A stretch of 64,000 nucleotides of DNA from Ponticoccus litoralis (GTDB taxonomy: Bacteria > Pseudomonadota > Alphaproteobacteria > Rhodobacterales > Rhodobacteraceae), in assembly GCF_039769985.1 (NCBI RefSeq), contig NZ_JBDNCH010000002.1:310001-374000 (forward strand), given 5' to 3'. Position numbers and translations under genes: made by a program. This document shows, in pieces, positions 8,467 to 17,206 of the stretch. Position 1 is the stretch's first letter, and the number at the start of each line of letters is the position of its first letter. The notes beneath the pieces were generated by a model, which saw only the letters and a program-made list of their open reading frames with translations, made no database searches and was not told the DNA's origin.

Positions 8467-10016
8467 TTACTTCTCGACGCTGACGCCCCAGAGGCGCGCA
8501 AAGCCGTTCCAGGTGCTGTAGCCCTGCACGTAGTCGGCGTTCACCGAAACGGTCAGGTTGTTGGCCAGCATCACGAAGGGCATCTGATCGAGGTAAAGCT
8601 CATGCAGCTCGTCGAAGAGCGCCTGGCGCGCCTCACCGTCGGGGGTCTGGAGCGTCTCGTCCACCAGCTCGATGGCGCGGGGGTCGTCCCAGATGGCGCT
8701 GCCGCGGTCCTCCTTGCTGTCGACGACGGCGCTGTAGGCCAGAACCGGGTCGGCGCGGTTGGAGTAGTTGAAGGCCGACATCTGGAAGCTGCCGGAGCGG
8801 AAGCGATCCAGCTGGGTGGCCCATTCCAGAACCTCGATCCGGGCGTTGACGCCGGCCATCTGCAGCATCGCCTGGGCCAGCACCGCAACATTTTCGTTGA
8901 TCGGGTTGCGGCGGTTGGTCTGGATCACCAGCTCCTGCCCATCATAGCCCGCGGCCTCCAGCAGCGCGGGCACCTCGCCCGGGGCATAGCCCACGCCCCG
9001 GTCATGCACCGCGCTGTGGTAGAGAGAGCTGATCGGCACCAGCGAGGCATTGGGCGTGCCCAGTCCGTTGGTCGCCACATCCACCAGCTGCGGGATGTCC
9101 AGCGCCCCGGCCACCGCCTGGCGCATCTCGGTCGAAGACAGCACCGGGTCCTCGGTCTGCATCAGCAGGGTGATCATGCCGCCGTGGGGGGCGGATTTCA
9201 CCACGAAGCCGTCTTCTTCCTGCAGTTCGGCCGCCTCGGCGGTCGACAGGTAGGGCACCACGTCCAGGTCGCCGCCGCGCAGGGCGGCGACGGCGGTGGC
9301 ACGGTCCGGTGTCACCACCAGGTTGACGGTCTCGACCATGGCTTCCTTGTGCCCGGCGAGGCCGTCGGCCTCCCCATCAAGAGGCTGGTAGTCCGCGAAT
9401 TTCTCCAGCGTGACATTCTGGCCGCGCCGCCAGTCGGCGAAGACGAAGGGCCCGGTGCCTATCGGATGATCCCAGTCGCCCTCGGCGGTGAAACTGTCGG
9501 GGTGAGTCACCGCCATGCCGCCGCATTGCGACTGTGCCGCATACTTCAGGAACATCGCGTCCGGCTCTGCCAGGTGATCACCACCGTCTTCGCGTCCGGT
9601 GCCTCGATCGAGGTGACGGCCGCGCCCCGGCTGCCGTCGAAGAAGCCCGTGCAGTTGAAGTCGGGGGCCGCGAGCATGGCTTCCCAGCTCTGCTTCACCA
9701 GATCGGCGGTGACCGGCGCGCCGTTGTGGAAGATGCGGCCCTCGCGCAGGGCGAAGCTGTAGACCGTGCCATCGTCGGACACGGTCCAGCTCTCGGCCAA
9801 CATCGGCACGATGTCGCCCCGCTCACCGATGGCGAACAGCCCCTCGGCCACGTTCAGCGCCACCATGTCCGACAGCGCGTCTCGGTTCACGCCGGGACGC
9901 GAACTGCGGATGTCCGAGGAGAGCTGGACGTTCAGGGTCTGCGCTGCGGCCCCGCCTGCGGCCAGAGCTGCCATGAGGCCAAGGGCCGAAGCGCCGATGC
10001 GGTTTCCAAGTCTCAT
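8467..10016 (-). CDS. ABC transporter solute-binding protein, family 5 (frameshifted)
   Basis: Starts at 10016 with a clear Sec signal peptide (R-L-G-N-R ... A-A-L-A-A-G-G-A-A-A-Q). The mature part carries L-A-E-S-W-T-V-S-D-D-G and the F-A-L-R-E-G-R-I-F-H-N-G-A-P-V-T-A-D block diagnostic of peptide/opine-class binding proteins. The frame breaks near 9573: restoring one C gives V-I-T-L-A-E-P-D-A-M-F-L-K-Y and joins the two halves into a protein of about 516 residues. It is the first gene of the operon and therefore likely the most strongly expressed. The ligand cannot be read from sequence. Confidence 0.88.
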
Positions 10017-10062
10017 TCTGTCACTCCCTGTCAGGATGTCTCTGCATTGTTTTTTATCGCCA

Positions 10063-10076
10063 CATAATACAATATG
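10063..10076. promoter_or_regulatory. candidate operator in the divergent promoter region
   Basis: CATAATACAATATG is an imperfect palindrome (CATA...TATG) in the 202-base gap between the divergent uptake operon and the nitrilase-family gene. FCD-type GntR regulators typically bind short AT-rich palindromes in such gaps, and the regulator at the window edge is the obvious candidate. The assignment is inference. Confidence 0.35.
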
Positions 10077-10218
10077 GGAATCGACCTCGGGTCAAACGAA
10101 AAGTTTTCACCGCTTTTCAGGGCCTTGGCCAAAGGGGGCCGCCGGTCCCCCGGTCGCGGTGACCCCGGGGCATAGCAGGAAACAGGGGCGAAGGCCCCAC
10201 TCAGAGACAAGGATTCCC

Positions 10219-11031
10219 ATGAAGATCGCGATGCTTCAGATGAACTCGCGGGACGACAAGCTGCGTAATCTCGACACCATCGAGGCGCTGTTCCGCACCC
10301 ATATCACCCCGGGCGAGGTCGACCTGGTGGTGGCGCCCGAATACGCCACCTTCCTCGGCGGCAGCAGGGAGGCCCAGTGGGCCGCAGCCGAGATCCTGCC
10401 CGACGGCGAGGCCTACCGCGCCATGCAGTCGCTGGCGCGCAGCTACCGCACCACCTTCCACGCCGGCTCCTTGCTGGAGGCCGCAGGCGGGCGCTACTAC
10501 AACACCAGCGTCACCTTCGGCCCCGACGGCACCGAGATCGCGCGCTATCGCAAGATCCACCTCTTCGACGTCGAAACGCCCTCGGGCCATGTCTTCCGCG
10601 AATCCGACGTGATTGACCGGGGTGACACCGTCACCGGCTACAGCGTGGCGGGCCGCCGCGCGGGCTGTGCCATCTGCTATGATCTGCGTTTCGCCGAGCT
10701 GTTCCTGGCCCATATGCGCGACGGCTGTGACCTGATCGTCCTGCCCGCAGCCTTCAACATGGAAACCGGCAAGGACCACTGGGAATGCATGCTGCGCACT
10801 CGCGCGATCGAGACGCAGTCCTACGTGCTTGCCCCGGCCCAGGTCGGTGCTCACGCGGAACCGGCGGGCGAGCGCGCCTGCTATGGCAACTCCATGGTGA
10901 TCGACCCCTGGGGCGCCGTCATCGCCCGGGCCTCGGCCCAGACCGGCGTCACCTTTGCCGAACTGGACTTCGACTATCTCGACCGGGTGCGCACCACCCT
11001 GCCCTCCAACACCCACCACGTGATGGCATGA
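10219..11031 (+). CDS. carbon-nitrogen hydrolase (nitrilase superfamily amidase)
   Basis: A 270-residue cytosolic protein with the complete Glu-Lys-Cys catalytic set of the nitrilase superfamily: E41 in V-A-P-E-Y, K112 in Y-R-K-I-H-L-F-D, and C153 in C-Y-D-L-R-F. The Y-R-K-I-H-L-F-D block is most like Nit1/Nit2 omega-amidase branch members. I chose the ATG at 10219, after a purine-rich stretch, because upstream in-frame sequence does not look like the family. It is divergent from the ABC operon and overlaps the aldolase-like gene by four bases, so it likely releases ammonia from an amide intermediate of the same pathway. Confidence 0.9.
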   Translation: MKIAMLQMNSRDDKLRNLDTIEALFRTHITPGEVDLVVAPEYATFLGGSREAQWAAAEILPDGEAYRAMQSLARSYRTTFHAGSLLEAAGGRYYNTSVTFGPDGTEIARYRKIHLFDVETPSGHVFRESDVIDRGDTVTGYSVAGRRAGCAICYDLRFAELFLAHMRDGCDLIVLPAAFNMETGKDHWECMLRTRAIETQSYVLAPAQVGAHAEPAGERACYGNSMVIDPWGAVIARASAQTGVTFAELDFDYLDRVRTTLPSNTHHVMA

Positions 11032-11753
11032 TGATGAATTCCTTCGCTTTCTGGATGAGCACACCAAACCTGGACCTGCTGGAAATAGCCGCCGATGCCG
11101 GCTTCCGCAGGGTGGTTCTGGACATCGAACACAATGGCTACGACGCCGACCGGCGCGAGGCGCTGGTGGTCGCGGCGCGCGGCCTGGGCCTTGCGGTCTG
11201 CGCCAAGATCGAAGCGCCAGAGCCGGTCTGGGTGCAGCGCGCCGTAGACCTGGGCGTCGACGCGGTGATCCTGCCCCACGTAGGTCGTCTGGCCGAGGCG
11301 GAGGCCGCCACGGCCGCCTGCAAGTTCCCGCCCCTTGGGACCCGCAGCTACGCCGCCGGTCGGTCCGCGCGCTTCAAGGCGCCAGACGACGACTACTTCG
11401 CCCGCCAGAACCGCGAGGTTCTCTGTCTGCCGATGATCGAGACGGCCGAGGCCTTCGACGACGCCGAAGCGCTGCTGGCCAGCCCGCTGGTCGACGGGAT
11501 CTTCGTCGGCCCCTTCGACCTGGCGCTGACCCGGGGCCGCGCGACCTATGGCTTCGTCGATGGGGACCGGGCCGACATCGCCCGGCTCGCCGGGCTGGCA
11601 CAGGCTGCGGGCAAGCCCTGGTGGATGCCGACCTGGCGGCCCGAGGAACAGGCCTTCGTCCGCGACCACGGGGCGGCCGTGCGTGTCGTCGCCGCTGAGC
11701 ACCAGCTATTGTCGCTGGGGCTCAAGCAGGTGCTGGACACCCTCGTATACTGA
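11028..11753 (+). CDS. HpcH/HpaI-family aldolase
   Basis: About 241 residues of the HpcH/HpaI (2-keto-3-deoxy-acid class II) aldolase family, which splits hydroxy-oxo-acids into pyruvate and an aldehyde. Visible family features are F-W-M-S-T-P, V-V-L-D-I-E-H-N, the P-M-I-E-T-A-E-A block that holds a metal-binding glutamate, and V-D-G-I-F-V-G-P-F-D-L-A. Three in-frame ATGs (11028, 11031, 11034) are possible starts; the first overlaps the amidase stop. It forms a two-gene unit with the nitrilase-like amidase. With the RraA-like gene it suggests that the pathway ends in pyruvate release. Confidence 0.85.
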   Translation: MMMNSFAFWMSTPNLDLLEIAADAGFRRVVLDIEHNGYDADRREALVVAARGLGLAVCAKIEAPEPVWVQRAVDLGVDAVILPHVGRLAEAEAATAACKFPPLGTRSYAAGRSARFKAPDDDYFARQNREVLCLPMIETAEAFDDAEALLASPLVDGIFVGPFDLALTRGRATYGFVDGDRADIARLAGLAQAAGKPWWMPTWRPEEQAFVRDHGAAVRVVAAEHQLLSLGLKQVLDTLVY

Positions 11754-11884
11754 CAAAGACGGCGGCGCAGGCAAGCTTTCTGCCTGCCCGCCACCAACCT
11801 CACAAATGGGCTTTTTGCTCCAATTCGGTGTTTGATCCCACGGTTTGATGGTGTGATCCACTCGCAGGAATGGCAGGAAGCACT

Positions 11885-12160
11885 TTGGGACAAGTTCGTC
11901 AGGGCTGCGCCACGCACTGTCACCCGGCAGGCGATTTGCAAGGCAAATCTGCCGAGAGGGCACGCACGCCGTCAGAGCAGCAATACAGCGATCGCAAGCT
12001 TCGACCGCGGCGCTGAGCCGGGAACTCGGGATCAATCCGAAGACAGCTTCGGCGTCTTTCTGCCCCTCGCAGGCATCTCGACCGTCGAACAAAGCAAGGA
12101 AAGCGCCTTTGACATCAAGGCGACGGGCCGCCTGAACCGCCACTATGTCGCGCTGCTGTA
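11885..12160 (+). mobile_element. IS481-family transposase remnant
   Basis: In the frame starting at 11965 the translation reads H-A-V-R-A-A-I-Q-R-S-Q, then A-A-L-S-R-E-L-G-I-N-P-K-T. This is the N-terminal helix-turn-helix of IS481-type DDE transposases (usual form AAIQRSQASLAALSRELGIN, then PKTVAKW). An L-G-Q-V-R-Q-G-C-A-T segment that normally precedes it lies about 35 bases too far upstream and in a different frame. After P-K-T the match stops, so the catalytic core is missing. It is a decayed fragment, not a functional element. Confidence 0.6.
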
Positions 12161-12271
12161 GGACAACCCTGCTGGATGTCACTGAGAACTGACCGCAGGC
12201 TGCATATGGGCAAACGTCAGGTACAGAAGAAGGTTGAGGCCATCCGGGAAGCCATCGGCGTCTTGTCCTGA

Positions 12272-12481
12272 ACAAACCGTCTCGTGCCGCATGGGGGGCG
12301 GTACACCGCCGCGACACAGCTGGCCCATGCGGGCGTCGATATACGCGACATCCAGGCCGTGACCGGCCACAAGACGCTCTCGATGGTTCAGAAACATACC
12401 GCTCAGGCGAACCAGAAAGCAGTTGCCAGAAGGGCGCAGACGGCACGCGAACAGAGCGAAAACGAAACAGGAAAGTGCTAA
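12272..12481 (+). pseudogene. tyrosine recombinase/phage integrase, C-terminal fragment
   Basis: The open stretch after an in-frame stop encodes H-G-G-R-Y-T-A-A-T-Q-L-A-H-A-G-V-D, then a V-T-G-H-K-T-L-S-M-V-Q-K-H-T-A-Q block. These correspond to the box II H-x-x-R and G-H-x motifs of tyrosine recombinases. The position of the catalytic tyrosine (usually K-Y-T) is histidine, and the N-terminal and core-binding domains are absent. It lies 72 bases from tRNA-Leu, a classic integration site, so it is most likely what is left of an integrated element. Confidence 0.7.
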
Positions 12482-12553
12482 CAAAGTGCCAAACTCAGTA
12501 GCCCGATCTATGCGCAGCGTTTCCAGCCCAGCAACTTTACCTTGAAATCAAAA

Positions 12554-12638
12554 TGGTGCGGGTGGAGGGACTTGAACCCCCACGCCTTGCGGCGCCAGAA
12601 CCTAAATCTGGTGCGTCTACCAATTTCGCCACACCCGC
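12554..12638 (-). tRNA. tRNA-Leu (anticodon UAG)
   Basis: The reverse complement folds as a class II tRNA: acceptor GCGGGTG pairing with CACCCGC, D arm GCGAAATTGGTAGACGC, anticodon stem CCAGA/TCTGG with loop TTTAGGT (anticodon TAG), a long variable arm CGCCGCAAGGCG, and a T arm containing GTTCAAGTC. The terminal CCA is encoded at 12554-12556. It reads codons CUN, chiefly CUA. Confidence 0.96.
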
Positions 12639-12771
12639 ACGTGAAGCGCTGTCTAGCAAAGCCTCAGGCCCGGTGCGAGAGGAAAAATCAGCTCAGAAAC
12701 CACAGGACATTTACCCGGCGTTGTCATATGCTGTGTCAAAAATCGAGGCAGACAGATACAGGACGACGCCA

Positions 12772-13263
12772 ATGGAACCGAAAACGGTCCGGCGTGACGA
12801 CGGGGCTCTTCCCGCGCGCCATATCGAGTCCGATCAGGCTTTGAACACGCTTGTCGCCGGCACCGTGGTGCTGACGCTCGAGGGCGCCTTGCCGGTCGAA
12901 TTCATCAATCCCGGGGATCGCGTGATCACCCGCGACAGCGGCATGGCCGTGGTCAGGCAGGTGCGGCGCCGATTGCGCAGCATGCGGGCGGTCAGCATCC
13001 GCGCCGGTTCGCTGGGAAATGCCCGGCCAGACCAGGACATCACGCTTTCCGCCAGCCAGGAAGTCCTGGTCCGCGACTGGCGGGCACCGATGCTTTTCGG
13101 GGCCTCGCAGGCGCTGATCCCGGTCGAGCGGCTCGTCGACGGCGAGTTCATTCGCCTTCTCGGGGTGATCGAGGTCGAGACCGTGGAACTGGTCTTCGAC
13201 GCGGCACATATCCTCTATGCCGACGGGCTGGAACTGGCCTCTGCCGCCGCTGTTCCGGCCTGA
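12772..13263 (+). CDS. Hint (Hedgehog/intein) domain protein
   Basis: A 163-residue protein. From about residue 25 it carries the Hint-domain opening L-V-A-G-T-V-V-L-T-L-E-G-A-L-P-V-E, then I-N-P-G-D-R-V-I-T-R-D-S-G, as seen in the short Hint-domain proteins common in Rhodobacteraceae. The nucleophile position that is usually cysteine in self-cleaving inteins reads alanine (V-A-G-T), so splicing or autoproteolysis is doubtful. I chose the ATG at 12772 because upstream codons overlap tRNA-Leu on the other strand. Function unknown; no partner gene is evident. Confidence 0.75.
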   Translation: MEPKTVRRDDGALPARHIESDQALNTLVAGTVVLTLEGALPVEFINPGDRVITRDSGMAVVRQVRRRLRSMRAVSIRAGSLGNARPDQDITLSASQEVLVRDWRAPMLFGASQALIPVERLVDGEFIRLLGVIEVETVELVFDAAHILYADGLELASAAAVPA

Positions 13264-13355
13264 CGGGCCGCACCGACCCTTCGCCCGACACCCATCGCGC
13301 CATGGCAGGGCCGGTGAAACAAGGATGCCGGGCCTGATCTTGTCAGCCCGGCGCG

Positions 13356-14923
13356 TTACAGGCAGAGAGACCGGAAGACCGCCGGGATCTGGTCCGGCAG
13401 GTCCTCGGCAATCAGCCCGGGGCCAAAGCTGCGCGCTGCTTCGACATGCACCCAGGCGGCGGCCCCTGCCGCCTGCGTCGCGCATAGCCCACGCGCCAGA
13501 AGACCGCAGATCATGCCCGCCAGCACATCCCCCGCGCCCGCCGTGGCCAGCCAGGGCGCCGCGCGGTCCGATCCCGCATCGCTGAGCCAGACCGGCCCCT
13601 CCGGCGCGGCGATCACCGTCTCGGCGCCCTTGAACAACACGGTGCAGCCCGCCCGGCGCGCCGCCGCCCGGCAGGCCGCGATCTTCGTGAACCCACCCGC
13701 CTGCAGATCCCTTGAGATATCCGGGAAAAGCCGGGCAAACTCGCCCCCGTGCGGGGTCAGGACACAGTCCGCGTGCAGCATCTTGAACAGCGCGTCGGGG
13801 CTGCGCTGGAACCGCGACAGGGCGTCGGCATCCAGCACCGTGGCCCGCCGCGCCGAAAGCGCGATTTTCACCAGTTCGCCGGTCGAACCGCCCGTGCCCA
13901 GCCCCGGCCCGAGACAGAGCGCGTTGAGGCGCTTGTCCTCCAGCACCTCGGCCAGACCGGCGGCGCCGTCCAGCCCGCGCAGCATGATGGCGTTCAGCTG
14001 CATGGCATTCTCCGCCACCGCTCGCAGCGGGCAGCCCAGCGTCACCAGCCCGGCACCGATCCGCAACGCCGCCCGGGCCGCCAGCCGCGCCGCGCCACCC
14101 GCACCCGGGGGGCCCGCCAGCACCAGCGCATGGCCATGGTCGTATTTGTGCTGATCGGCCCGCTTCGACAGGTCCGGCAGCGTTTCGCGGGTAAGGGATC
14201 TGACGTCCATGCGCGCTCCGTGTCTCTGGCGCCCGTTAGAGCCCAATATCCTTGACGATCAGTTTCCCGCAGGCGGCAGGACCATGGCCCGCCAGGTGAC
14301 CGGCCTTCGGACGATGGAAGGTCACCGTCATATTGGCCAGGATGCAGGAATCGAGCGGGGTCTCCTGCCCGTATCCCGGGTATTCTCCCGTGTCGGCATC
14401 CATGCCGCTTGGCACGTCGATGGACACCACACCGGGAAAGCGGCTGTCGCGCGGCGAGGCCGCAGCCCACAGGTTGAGTGCCCTCTGCGTCCGGCTAGAG
14501 GCTTTGGAAAGGGCGGGTCAGCCCGATCCCGAAGATCGCGTCGACGGTCACATCCACGCCCGGATTGTCCCCGGCGTAGCCCTCCATGTGCGCATCCGTC
14601 AGGCCGGACACGGGGCCCATCCGGCGCCAGCGGTCGCAATTGACCTTGGCATCCGGCGGCAGCCGATCCGCGTCCCCCAGAAGCAGCACCTCGACCTGCC
14701 AGCCAAGGCCCGCCAGCAGCCGGGCGACCACGAAACCGTCACCGCCGTTGTTGCCCGGTCCGCACAGAACCAGCGCGCGGCGCCTGTCGGGCCAGTGCTC
14801 CAGAATCGCCTCGACGACCCCCTGCCCGGCCCGTTCCATCAGTTCCAGACCGGTCACCCGCCCGCTTTCCATCGCGGCATGTTCCACCGCCCGCATCCCG
14901 GCTGCCGTCAGAACCTCGGTCAT
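13356..14923 (-). CDS. nnr: bifunctional NAD(P)H-hydrate epimerase/dehydratase (two frame breaks)
   Basis: Repairs hydrated NAD(P)H. The N-terminal YjeF-type epimerase domain shows the C-G-P-G-N-N-G-G-D-G-F-V-V-A-R loop and D-A-I-F-G-I-G-L, continuing with the V-S-I-D-V-P-S-G-M-D-A-D block. The C-terminal ADP-dependent dehydratase domain shows L-T-P-H-G-G-E-F-A-R-L-F and A-T-A-G-A-G-D-V-L-A-G. The coding sequence is split over three frames. One extra T near 14496 and another near 14238 each create a stop (CTC-T-A). Removing them fuses everything into one chain of about 522 residues, the normal Nnr length. Confidence 0.85.
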
Positions 14924-15096
14924 CGGTTCGCCCCGTCGATTCAATTTTGCCCGCATTTTGGGCGATCTGCCTATTGTTTAGTCGCGCCGGATTTTTCACT
15001 CTCGGCTGGGCGGCAGGTTACACCCTATCGGATTGTGGTGGCGATGGGGAAATGGTCTGCCAGAGACAACTTAGAGACACCGAGGAGGGGCCATTC

Positions 15097-15437
15097 ATGA
15101 AGAAGGTCGAAGCAATCATCAAGCCGTTCAAGCTGGATGAGGTCAAAGAGGCGCTGCAAGAGGCCGGCATCCAGGGCCTGTCGGTGGTCGAGGTAAAAGG
15201 CTTCGGTACCGTCAGAAGGGCCATACCGAGCTGTATCGCGGCGCCGAATACGTGGTGGATTTCCTGCCGAAGGTGAAGATCGAGATCGTGCTGGACGACG
15301 ATCAGGTCGATAGCGCCATCGAGGCGATCATCGCCGCCGCCAAGACCGACAAGATCGGCGACGGCAAGATCTTCGTGAGCGGAGTCGAGCAGGCCATCCG
15401 CATCCGCACCGGCGAGACCGGCTCGGACGCCCTGTAA
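15097..15437 (+). CDS. glnB: nitrogen regulatory protein P-II (frameshifted)
   Basis: PII signalling protein that senses 2-oxoglutarate and ATP/ADP and controls glutamine synthetase adenylylation and NtrB/NtrC. The N-terminus M-K-K-V-E-A-I-I-K-P-F-K-L and C-terminus I-R-I-R-T-G-E-T are intact and the T-loop with uridylylated tyrosine (H-T-E-L-Y-R-G) is present. Two extra bases near 15217 throw the frame between G-F-G and R-Q-K. Since glnB is single-copy and essential to this regulation, and glnA is intact 75 bases downstream, a sequence error is much likelier than loss of function. A good AGGAGG-like site precedes the ATG. Corrected length is 112 residues. Confidence 0.93.
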
Positions 15438-15511
15438 CCCCCCCAAAAAACACCCGCGAAACCACGGTTTCCTGCGAAAACACCAATTTTCTGACAAAAG
15501 AGGACGAAGGA

Positions 15512-16918
15512 ATGAGCAAAGACGCTGTTCTGGCCATGATCAAGGACGAGGACATCGCCTATGTCGATATCCGCTTTACCGACCCGCGCGGTGCGCTTCA
15601 GCACGTGACGATGGTTGCGGATCTGGTCGACGAGGATTTCCTCGAGGAAGGCCTGATGTTCGACGGCTCGTCGATCGCCGGCTGGAAGTCGATCGAAGCC
15701 TCGGACATGAAACTGATGCCCGACACCGACTCGGCCTACATCGACCCCTTCTATGCCGAAAAGACCCTGTGCCTGCACTGCTCGGTCGTCGAACCGGACA
15801 CCGGCGAAGCCTATGAGCGCGACCCGCGCGGCACTGCCGAGAAGGCAGAAGCCTACCTGAAGGCCTCGGGCATCGGTGACGCCTCTTACTTCGGCCCCGA
15901 AGCGGAATTCTTCATCTTCGACGACGTCAAGTATTCGGTCGCGCCGAACAAGGTCTCCTTCGAGGTCGATGCCGACCACGCGGCATGGAACACCGACGCC
16001 GATTTCGAAATGGGCAACCTCGGCCACCGTCCGACCTTCAAGGGCGGTTACTTCCCGGTGAACCCGCGTGACGACGGTCAGGACATCCGCTCCGAGATGC
16101 TGTCGACGATGAAGCGCATCGGCATGAAGGTCGACAAGCACCACCACGAAGTGGCGACCTCGCAGCACGAGCTGGGCCTGATCTTCGGTTCGCTGACCAA
16201 GCAGGCGGACGAGCTGCAGAAGTTCAAGTACATCATCCACAACGTCGCGCATGCCTATGGCCGCTCGGCCACCTTCATGCCGAAGCCGATCAAGGGCGAC
16301 AACGGCTCGGGGATGCACGTGAATATGTCGATCTGGAAGGACGGCAAGCCGCTCTTCGCGGGCGACAAATACGCCGACCTCAGCCAGGAAGCGCTGTATT
16401 TCATCGGCGGCATCCTGACCCACGCCAAGGCGCTGAATGCCTTCACCAACCCCTCCACCAACAGCTACAAGCGCCTGATTCCCGGCTTCGAAGCCCCGGT
16501 TCTGCGCGCCTACTCGGCCCGCAACCGGTCGGGCTGCGTGCGTATTCCGTGGACGGAAAGCCCCAAGGCCAAGCGCGTCGAGGCCCGCTTCCCCGATCCG
16601 GCGGCGAACCCCTACCTGTGCTTCTCGGCGCTTCTGATGGCCGGTCTGGACGGCATCAAGAACAAGATCGACCCGGGCGAGGCGATGGACAAGAACCTCT
16701 ACGACCTGCCGCCGGAAGAGCTGGAAGGCATCCCGACGGTCTGCGGTTCGCTGCGCGAGGCGGTCGAGGCGCTCAAGGCCGACCACGAGTTCCTGCTGGC
16801 CGGCGACGTCTTCACCAAAAGCCAGATCGAAGGCTATCTCGAGCTCAAGATGGACGAGGTCGTCGCCTACGAGCACACGCCGCACCCGGTGGAATACAGC
16901 CTGTACTACAGCTGCTGA
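15512..16918 (+). CDS. glnA: glutamine synthetase, type I
   Basis: Cytosolic dodecameric enzyme joining ammonia to glutamate. The 468-residue sequence is full length for GSI-beta: M-F-D-G-S-S-I near the N-terminus, G-P-E-A-E-F-F metal site, the P-N-K latch-like segment, N-G-S-G-M-H-V-N nucleotide-binding histidine, and N-R-S-G-C-V-R-I-P. The adenylylation tyrosine is Y397 in N-L-Y-D-L-P-P-E. It forms an operon with glnB and is followed by a strong terminator. Confidence 0.98.
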   Translation: MSKDAVLAMIKDEDIAYVDIRFTDPRGALQHVTMVADLVDEDFLEEGLMFDGSSIAGWKSIEASDMKLMPDTDSAYIDPFYAEKTLCLHCSVVEPDTGEAYERDPRGTAEKAEAYLKASGIGDASYFGPEAEFFIFDDVKYSVAPNKVSFEVDADHAAWNTDADFEMGNLGHRPTFKGGYFPVNPRDDGQDIRSEMLSTMKRIGMKVDKHHHEVATSQHELGLIFGSLTKQADELQKFKYIIHNVAHAYGRSATFMPKPIKGDNGSGMHVNMSIWKDGKPLFAGDKYADLSQEALYFIGGILTHAKALNAFTNPSTNSYKRLIPGFEAPVLRAYSARNRSGCVRIPWTESPKAKRVEARFPDPAANPYLCFSALLMAGLDGIKNKIDPGEAMDKNLYDLPPEELEGIPTVCGSLREAVEALKADHEFLLAGDVFTKSQIEGYLELKMDEVVAYEHTPHPVEYSLYYSC

Positions 16919-16942
16919 TCCACAGGCGCAGCACCGATACGG

Positions 16943-16971
16943 AAAAGGGCGTCCCGCGCGGGCGCCCTTTT
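16943..16971 (+). terminator. rho-independent terminator of glnBA
   Basis: AAAAGGGCG and CGCCCTTTT pair around an inner CCC-GCGC-GGG stem, 24 bases after the glnA stop. The descending arm ends in TTTT. Confidence 0.85.
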
Positions 16972-17206
16972 GCGTCCCGACACCCCGGTCCGATGCCGAA
17001 AGGTCGGCGCGGGGGCCTCGGTGGCGCAAGGCGGCCCCGCCGCCTGCCGATCCGCTAAAAGGCACACGGCGGCCCCGCCCCACCCATCCCGCGGCACAGT
17101 CCATCGGCAGGGTGACGCCGGGGCCACTGGCGCCGGGCAACATTGCTATTGGACGTTGCGATTTGGCCCGCTACCCTTTGAGCAACAAGTCAATCCGGAG
17201 TTACCG

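Larger units (their letters stand above)
11754..12553. other. 800-base stretch of mobile-element debris, no intact gene
   Basis: Between the aldolase gene and tRNA-Leu there is no convincing intact gene. The stretch holds an IS481-type transposase fragment and an integrase C-terminal fragment, annotated separately, plus short open frames without recognisable similarity such as a 21-codon frame at about 12206. Confidence 0.6.

Noticed and set aside
12206..12271. A 21-codon frame M-G-K-R-Q-V-Q-K-K between the mobile-element fragments
   Set aside because: No ribosome site, no recognisable similarity, and it lies in decayed sequence.
14970..15096. A sigma-54 promoter upstream of glnB
   Set aside because: I looked for TGGCAC-N5-TTGCA and found no acceptable match.
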